Of a stretch of 9,765 nt of DNA, positions 6,363 to 9,765 are shown one piece after another. The DNA lies in NCBI GenBank assembly GCA_051646105.1, contig JBOFCO010000189.1, positions 1 to 9,765 of the forward strand, given 5' to 3'. Source of the DNA: JBOFCO01 sp051646105 (lineage in GTDB: Bacteria; Pseudomonadota; Alphaproteobacteria; Rhodobacterales; Rhodobacteraceae). Below the pieces are notes generated by a model, which ran no database searches, was not told the origin of the DNA, and saw only the letters and a program-made list of their open reading frames with translations. The first letter of the stretch is position 1, and every line of letters begins with the position of its first letter. A program made the position numbers and the translations under genes.

Positions 6363-8455
6363 GCGGCTTCTCCCTTAAGTCCACGCTTGCCACGGGCCGC
6401 AAGGACCAGCGGCACGCAGGTCGCCGCGTCATTGTGGATCGTCACGCAATCAAGGCACTGGAAACATTCGGAATACTGCACCTTGCCGCTGGCCTTGATG
6501 GAACCATAGTTACAGCGCACCTTGCACAACTGACAGGGGCTGCCGCATTCCTTGCGCCGCGCGATCCAGTCGCGCCCCCGGATCAGCCCGCCGATGGCCA
6601 TCAGCGCCCCCAGCGGGCAGACATAGCGGCAAAATCCCTTGAACGTGATCATGCCCAGCACCAGCCACAGCACGGCATAGGCGACGTAATACCATTCCCG
6701 CAGGAAGAATGTGGTGATCGCCGTCTTGAACGGCTCTACCTCTGCCGCCTTGTCGATCTGGTCAGGCGCGATGAAGACCGTCGCCACCAGCCCCGCCAGC
6801 AGCACATACTTGATCCATTTCATTGCGCCGTCCAGCCGGGCGGAGGGTTCCCAACGGGGCACATGCAAGGCCCGGCCCAGATGATGCGCGAATTCCTGCA
6901 ACGCACCAAAGGGACAAAGCCACCCGCAGAACAGCCCCCGCCCCCACAGCACAAAGCCCGCAATGGCTGCAACCCAGACCAGAAGCGAAAAGGGATCATA
7001 CAGCAGATAGGCCAGGTTTCCTCCCTCGATCCCTGTCCGCAGCATGGCCAGCGGTGTCACGATGGAAAGCTGCCCCTGCCCCCACCAGCCGATGAAACCG
7101 GTCATCACGGCCAGAATGCCCAGCCGGATCGCCCTGAAATGACGATGATCGGCCAGCCGGTTCATGCCGGGCCCCAAAGTCGCAAGCAAAGCGACCAGAA
7201 ACGCTGTCAGCAAGCCCAGATCAGCAGCGCGATTGCGCAACGCCTCCAGCCATTGCGGCAGCGGCTTGCGCAGATCCGCTGCCTCTGCCCGCTTGAAGAA
7301 CCGTTCGGGCGTGGCATGGGGCAGCTTGAAATGCTTCGATCCCGTTTCGGGCTGGAACATGCCATGTTCCCGCACGGCCTGCACCACAAGCTGCCAGTCG
7401 GCCGCCGGATCGAACCCCAGCCTGCGATCGGTGCGCAAGATCATCGCCGTTCCCTGCGGGACATCCGGCAGGGTTTCAAACAGCAGGTCAGCATCGCGCA
7501 GCGCCACCGGCAAGCCGCCCTGTTCAGCGCCCAGCCTATCGGGCGCGGTGTTGCGCACGAAATCCTGTGTGACCAGCCCGTGCCGACCGGTATCGATCAC
7601 CAGCAAGGGTTCGTCGTCCGGAGACACGGACAGGAACCGTTGCAGTTCGGAAAACGACTCATTTGTCAAAGCAGCGCGGGCAATTGCCGGCGGACCCAGA
7701 TCGACCAGCCAAAGGTCTAGATAGATACCGTTGGGATCGGCGGCCGCCTCCGGGTCGTCCTGCGCCCAGATCGTTCCGGCAAAGGCGGCGTCTACTTCGG
7801 CATTGGTCACGCGCAGGTTTCGGGCAATGCCCTTATCGACCAGTGCCTGCCAGTCCAGACGCTCGTCATGGTCAGGGTCCGGGCGGGCGGGCGGGGCGCT
7901 TTCGATGCCTTTCATCTTTTCCCGCGCCACCTGAAGAGTGGCGGCAAGGATGGATTCATGCGCGATGCGGACGGACGCCGTTGCTTTGGTCACCCCATCC
8001 AGATAGACCAGATCGGAACCGGCCCCCCCGTCGCCGTAAGGTGTGCCGACGACGAGCGGCGTGTTGATCGAATGGCCGCGATACTGTTCCATGAACTTGC
8101 GAAACGGCGCTTCGCCCAGCCCTGATACGAAAATCGGTTCGTTATGCGAAATCAGCCTGACATCGATGAACCTGCCTTCAAGATCCAGCATGACCAGCAT
8201 GTTGATCGGCGCACCGGAAAAGCCGGGCAGCGGCGCCATCGGTGCAGTTTCGAAAGCATAACCCGCCTGTGCCCCGCCGGAATTCAGCAGCATCCACACG
8301 CCCTTGTCATTCACCGCATCGCCCAGCGCATAGGGCGGCACGATGAAGTTTTCGACATCGGCACGATCAAGCGTTTCGGCACTGCTCTGCGAGCGGGCCG
8401 TATCGGGCGCAACCGCAATGAAGGCCGAAAGGATCAGGGAAAGAATGACGCGCAT
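6359..8455 (-). CDS. NosR/NirI-like membrane protein with periplasmic FMN-binding domain and Fe-S clusters
   Basis: Predicted transmembrane electron-transfer protein of 698 residues. In order: signal peptide 1-22; periplasmic FMN-binding domain with flavinylation-type motif DGVTKATAS at 153-161, predicted acceptor Thr159; a further extracytoplasmic region to about 405; helices near 411-428, 442-460, 484-505, 548-566 and 587-605; two CxxxCP motifs, FCGWLCP at 509-515 and FCRYVCP at 608-614; then a cytoplasmic ferredoxin-like tail with Cys637, 641, 644 and 648 and a second set Cys664, 667, 670 and 680. This is the architecture of NosR and NirI. NosR supports nitrous oxide reductase by carrying electrons across the membrane. 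No nosZ or nir gene is visible here, so its partner is unknown; a role in the PQQ system is inferred from context only. The start was chosen at MRVILSLILSAF because it begins the signal peptide; 30 codons upstream are also open but unlikely to be used. It is first in an operon with apbE. Confidence 0.9.
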   Translation of the reverse strand: MRVILSLILSAFIAVAPDTARSQSSAETLDRADVENFIVPPYALGDAVNDKGVWMLLNSGGAQAGYAFETAPMAPLPGFSGAPINMLVMLDLEGRFIDVRLISHNEPIFVSGLGEAPFRKFMEQYRGHSINTPLVVGTPYGDGGAGSDLVYLDGVTKATASVRIAHESILAATLQVAREKMKGIESAPPARPDPDHDERLDWQALVDKGIARNLRVTNAEVDAAFAGTIWAQDDPEAAADPNGIYLDLWLVDLGPPAIARAALTNESFSELQRFLSVSPDDEPLLVIDTGRHGLVTQDFVRNTAPDRLGAEQGGLPVALRDADLLFETLPDVPQGTAMILRTDRRLGFDPAADWQLVVQAVREHGMFQPETGSKHFKLPHATPERFFKRAEAADLRKPLPQWLEALRNRAADLGLLTAFLVALLATLGPGMNRLADHRHFRAIRLGILAVMTGFIGWWGQGQLSIVTPLAMLRTGIEGGNLAYLLYDPFSLLVWVAAIAGFVLWGRGLFCGWLCPFGALQEFAHHLGRALHVPRWEPSARLDGAMKWIKYVLLAGLVATVFIAPDQIDKAAEVEPFKTAITTFFLREWYYVAYAVLWLVLGMITFKGFCRYVCPLGALMAIGGLIRGRDWIARRKECGSPCQLCKVRCNYGSIKASGKVQYSECFQCLDCVTIHNDAATCVPLVLAARGKRGLKGEAA

Positions 8456-8544
8456 GACAGCGGCAGCTTCCGCCTTAGCCTGCCGTGCGGAAATGCGACC
8501 TTGGTCGAAGCATGGCAGGTTGCGGCAGGGTTTATGGTGCGACA
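8456..8544. promoter_or_regulatory. Divergent spacer between the NosR-like operon and the ABC permease gene
   Basis: These 89 bp must hold or adjoin two divergent start regions. I saw no good sigma-70 match. A perfect 5-bp inverted repeat, CGACC-TT-GGTCG, lies at 8496-8507 near the middle and could be an operator half-site pair; the evidence is only symmetry and position. Ribosome sites are weak on both sides. Confidence 0.35.
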
Positions 8545-9357
8545 ATGACGCATCTAGGCCAAACAGAGACCCCTATCGCGCCGGAAGACGATGCTGCCCG
8601 TTCCGAGCCAGCCCTGTGGTGGCTTGTACCGCTGCTGTCCATTGCGGCGTTCCTGCTCATCTGGGCCGTGATCGCCTGGATATTGCAGAACCCGCGTGTG
8701 CTGCCCGGCCCCGTATCTGTCGCCCGTGTGATGATCGAAGAAACTGCTGCCGGGCGCATGGGGCATCATGTGCTTGCAACGCTGATACGGGTGGGCATTT
8801 CCTTTGCGCTGGCCATGGTGATCGGCACGGTGCTTGGCTATCTGGTCGGGCGGTCGCCGCGCGTTGACCGCTGGACCGAAGCATGGGTGACGATCTTTCT
8901 GAACACGCCGGCGCTGGTGGTGATCGTTCTGTGCTATCTGTGGATCGGGCTGAACGAGGTGGCGGCAATTGCGGCCGTTACCATCAACAAGACAGCCATG
9001 GTGATTGTGACCCTGCGCGAAGGCACCCGTGCGCTGGACCCGAGACTTGCGGAAATGGCGCGTGTCTACCGCGTTCCGACGCCACGCTTTCTGCAACACT
9101 GGGTCTTGCCGCAGCTTGCGCCGTTCCTTGCCAGCGCGGCACGCAACGGTCTTTCCGTGATCTGGAAGGTCGTGCTGGTTGTCGAATTCCTGGGGCGATC
9201 CGATGGCGTCGGCTTTCAGATTCATCTGAAATTCCAGCTTTTCGACATTGCCGGCGTCATGGCCTATGCGGCGGCCTTCGTGGCGGTGATGCTGGCGATC
9301 GACTATGCGCTGATCCAGCCCCTTGAACGCCGTGCAAATCGCTGGCGGAAGGTCTGA
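8545..9357 (+). CDS. ABC transporter permease, NitT/TauT (SsuC)-like
   Basis: Inner-membrane importer subunit of 270 residues with the binding-protein-dependent transport fold. The N-terminal helix is at about 25-47, followed by PRVLPGPVSVA as in TauC/SsuC proteins. Further helices lie near 77-101, 112-135, 138-158, 204-218 and 236-257. The cytoplasmic coupling loop that docks the ATPase is at about 170-189, beginning EMARVYRV and ending WVLP; the normally conserved Gly of the EAA motif is Arg176. Ligands of this group include nitrate, taurine, sulfonates, pyrimidines and similar small molecules; the substrate here is not evident. No ATPase or adjacent binding protein gene is in the window, so partners must be elsewhere. 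The start ATG at 8545 was chosen over an in-frame ATG at 8485, which would add a 20-residue Cys/Arg-rich leader. It is divergent from the NosR-like operon. Confidence 0.88.
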   Translation: MTHLGQTETPIAPEDDAARSEPALWWLVPLLSIAAFLLIWAVIAWILQNPRVLPGPVSVARVMIEETAAGRMGHHVLATLIRVGISFALAMVIGTVLGYLVGRSPRVDRWTEAWVTIFLNTPALVVIVLCYLWIGLNEVAAIAAVTINKTAMVIVTLREGTRALDPRLAEMARVYRVPTPRFLQHWVLPQLAPFLASAARNGLSVIWKVVLVVEFLGRSDGVGFQIHLKFQLFDIAGVMAYAAAFVAVMLAIDYALIQPLERRANRWRKV

Positions 9358-9384
9358 CAGGACGTTTCGCTGACGGCATCCGAC

Positions 9385-9413
9385 TTGAAATTGTTCCCAT
9401 TATGTTCTATATT
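9385..9413 (+). promoter_or_regulatory. Near-consensus sigma-70 promoter of the small repeat-protein gene
   Basis: TTGAAA at 9385-9390 and TATATT at 9408-9413 are separated by exactly 17 bp, in an AT-rich island within GC-rich DNA. Transcription would start near 9420, before the ATG at 9441, which rules against the in-frame ATG at 9402 as the start. Confidence 0.65.
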
Positions 9414-9416
9414 TCA

Positions 9417-9430
9417 TTCGGGAACCCGAA
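9417..9430 (+). promoter_or_regulatory. Inverted repeat at the predicted transcription start
   Basis: TTCGGG-AA-CCCGAA is a perfect 6-bp inverted repeat with a 2-bp spacer. It lies just after the predicted -10 box, where a repressor would block initiation. The loop is too short for a stable RNA hairpin unless inner pairs open. Function is inferred from position only. Confidence 0.35.
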
Positions 9431-9440
9431 AGGTGCCGGA

Positions 9441-9734
9441 ATGGAAAACGAAAGCTTTCCCCTACCCGTAACGGAACGCCAGCTTGCCTATGCGCGCACG
9501 CTGGCGCTGCGCAATCAGGTGCTGCTGCCCGAAACGGCAAAAGCAGATCGTCGCGCGCTGAGTGCATGGATCGAGGTGCAGGCGAGGCTGCGCCCGATGG
9601 ACCGTTCTGCGTATCCGTCCTCGAAGCAGGTCGCCTTTGCCGAAAGACTGGCCCGGATCAAGCATCGCGCGGTGCCCGATGAATGTTTCCGCGATCGCCG
9701 TCTGCTGTCGCACTGGATCGACAGCAATCGCTGA
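9441..9734 (+). CDS. Small protein with two copies of a Q-[YF]-A-LA-P-DRR-LS-WI motif
   Basis: Hypothetical 97-residue protein; I do not recognise a named family. It consists of two gap-free copies of a 34-residue unit, residues 11-44 and 60-93. Thirteen identical positions are shared: Q, A, A, L, A, P, D, R, R, L, S, W, I, plus Tyr/Phe and Leu/Val matches. Each unit looks like a helix (QLAYARTLA, QVAFAERLA), a Pro turn and a second helix (DRRALSAWI, DRRLLSHWI). The protein is cytoplasmic, basic and soluble, with no signal peptide. Units of this look remind me of tails on some alphaproteobacterial DNA-processing proteins, so nucleic-acid contact is possible but unproven. The start at 9441 follows AAAGGTG and lies downstream of a good promoter; the ATG at 9402 falls inside that promoter. 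It is likely monocistronic. Confidence 0.75.
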   Translation: MENESFPLPVTERQLAYARTLALRNQVLLPETAKADRRALSAWIEVQARLRPMDRSAYPSSKQVAFAERLARIKHRAVPDECFRDRRLLSHWIDSNR

Positions 9735-9765
9735 TCAGCCGGCGGCGCGCATCGCTGCCAGAAGT
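9735..9765 (-). CDS. Possible C-terminal end of a minus-strand gene, cut by the window edge
   Basis: On the minus strand a TGA abuts the stop of the small repeat protein, and the nine codons before it read LLAAMRAAG, a plausible protein end. The fragment is too short to identify or to be certain that it codes. Confidence 0.25.
   Translation of the reverse strand, partial: LLAAMRAAG

Noticed and set aside
6209..7720. 503-codon open frame on the plus strand
   Set aside because: It is antisense to the NosR-like and ApbE genes; its translation is rich in Arg, Gln, His and Pro with no domain pattern, as expected for a shadow frame in GC-rich DNA.
8554..9225. 223-codon open frame on the minus strand
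   Set aside because: It is antisense to the ABC permease, whose helices and coupling-loop motif are clear; the product is His/Arg/Gln-rich without structure.
9402..9440. Earlier ATG start for the small repeat protein
   Set aside because: This ATG lies within the predicted promoter spacer, and the added 13 residues have no repeat character.

Overview
The window is GC-rich, densely coded DNA from an alphaproteobacterium. Codon bias and gene content resemble Rhodobacterales such as Paracoccus, but that placement is an inference. Most of it is a gene neighbourhood for periplasmic, PQQ-dependent alcohol oxidation. I see no tRNA, rRNA, CRISPR array, insertion sequence or phage gene.

Layout. Bases 2-1353 (+) hold the C-terminal two-thirds or so of a PQQ alcohol dehydrogenase of the PedH/ExaF type. 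It has the Asp-x-Asp signature of lanthanide-dependent enzymes and an apparent single-base deletion at about 139/140. Two facing hairpin terminators follow (1381-1414 + and 1451-1488 -). A minus-strand operon (3685 down to 1518) encodes a periplasmic type-1 binding protein of the PQQ-alcohol-dehydrogenase system and a seven-bladed YVTN beta-propeller. From a 162-bp divergent spacer, the plus strand carries a PedF-like cytochrome c with an unusual C-terminal extension. Directly behind it, with a GTG start 1 nt after the stop, lies a MoxJ-like binding protein. This pair meets head-on a minus-strand operon (8455 down to 5472) for a NosR-like FMN/Fe-S membrane protein and an ApbE flavin transferase, which overlap by 4 bp. 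Divergent from that is a NitT/TauT-like ABC permease with no visible ATPase. The last gene encodes a 97-residue protein made of two copies of one motif, behind a near-consensus sigma-70 promoter.

How the parts may work together. The dehydrogenase oxidises alcohols in the periplasm with PQQ plus a metal and passes electrons to the PedF-like cytochrome. The MoxJ-like protein may help mature or activate the dehydrogenase, as proposed for XoxJ. The type-1 binding protein and YVTN protein belong to families found with the PedA-C transporter, which has been linked to rare-earth-dependent growth in Pseudomonas putida; the ATPase and permease are not in this window. The NosR-like protein, probably flavinylated by the adjacent ApbE, would be a transmembrane electron conduit. 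Finding it here with no nosZ in the window is the most thought-provoking part of the region. The functional link between the two halves is inferred from proximity only.
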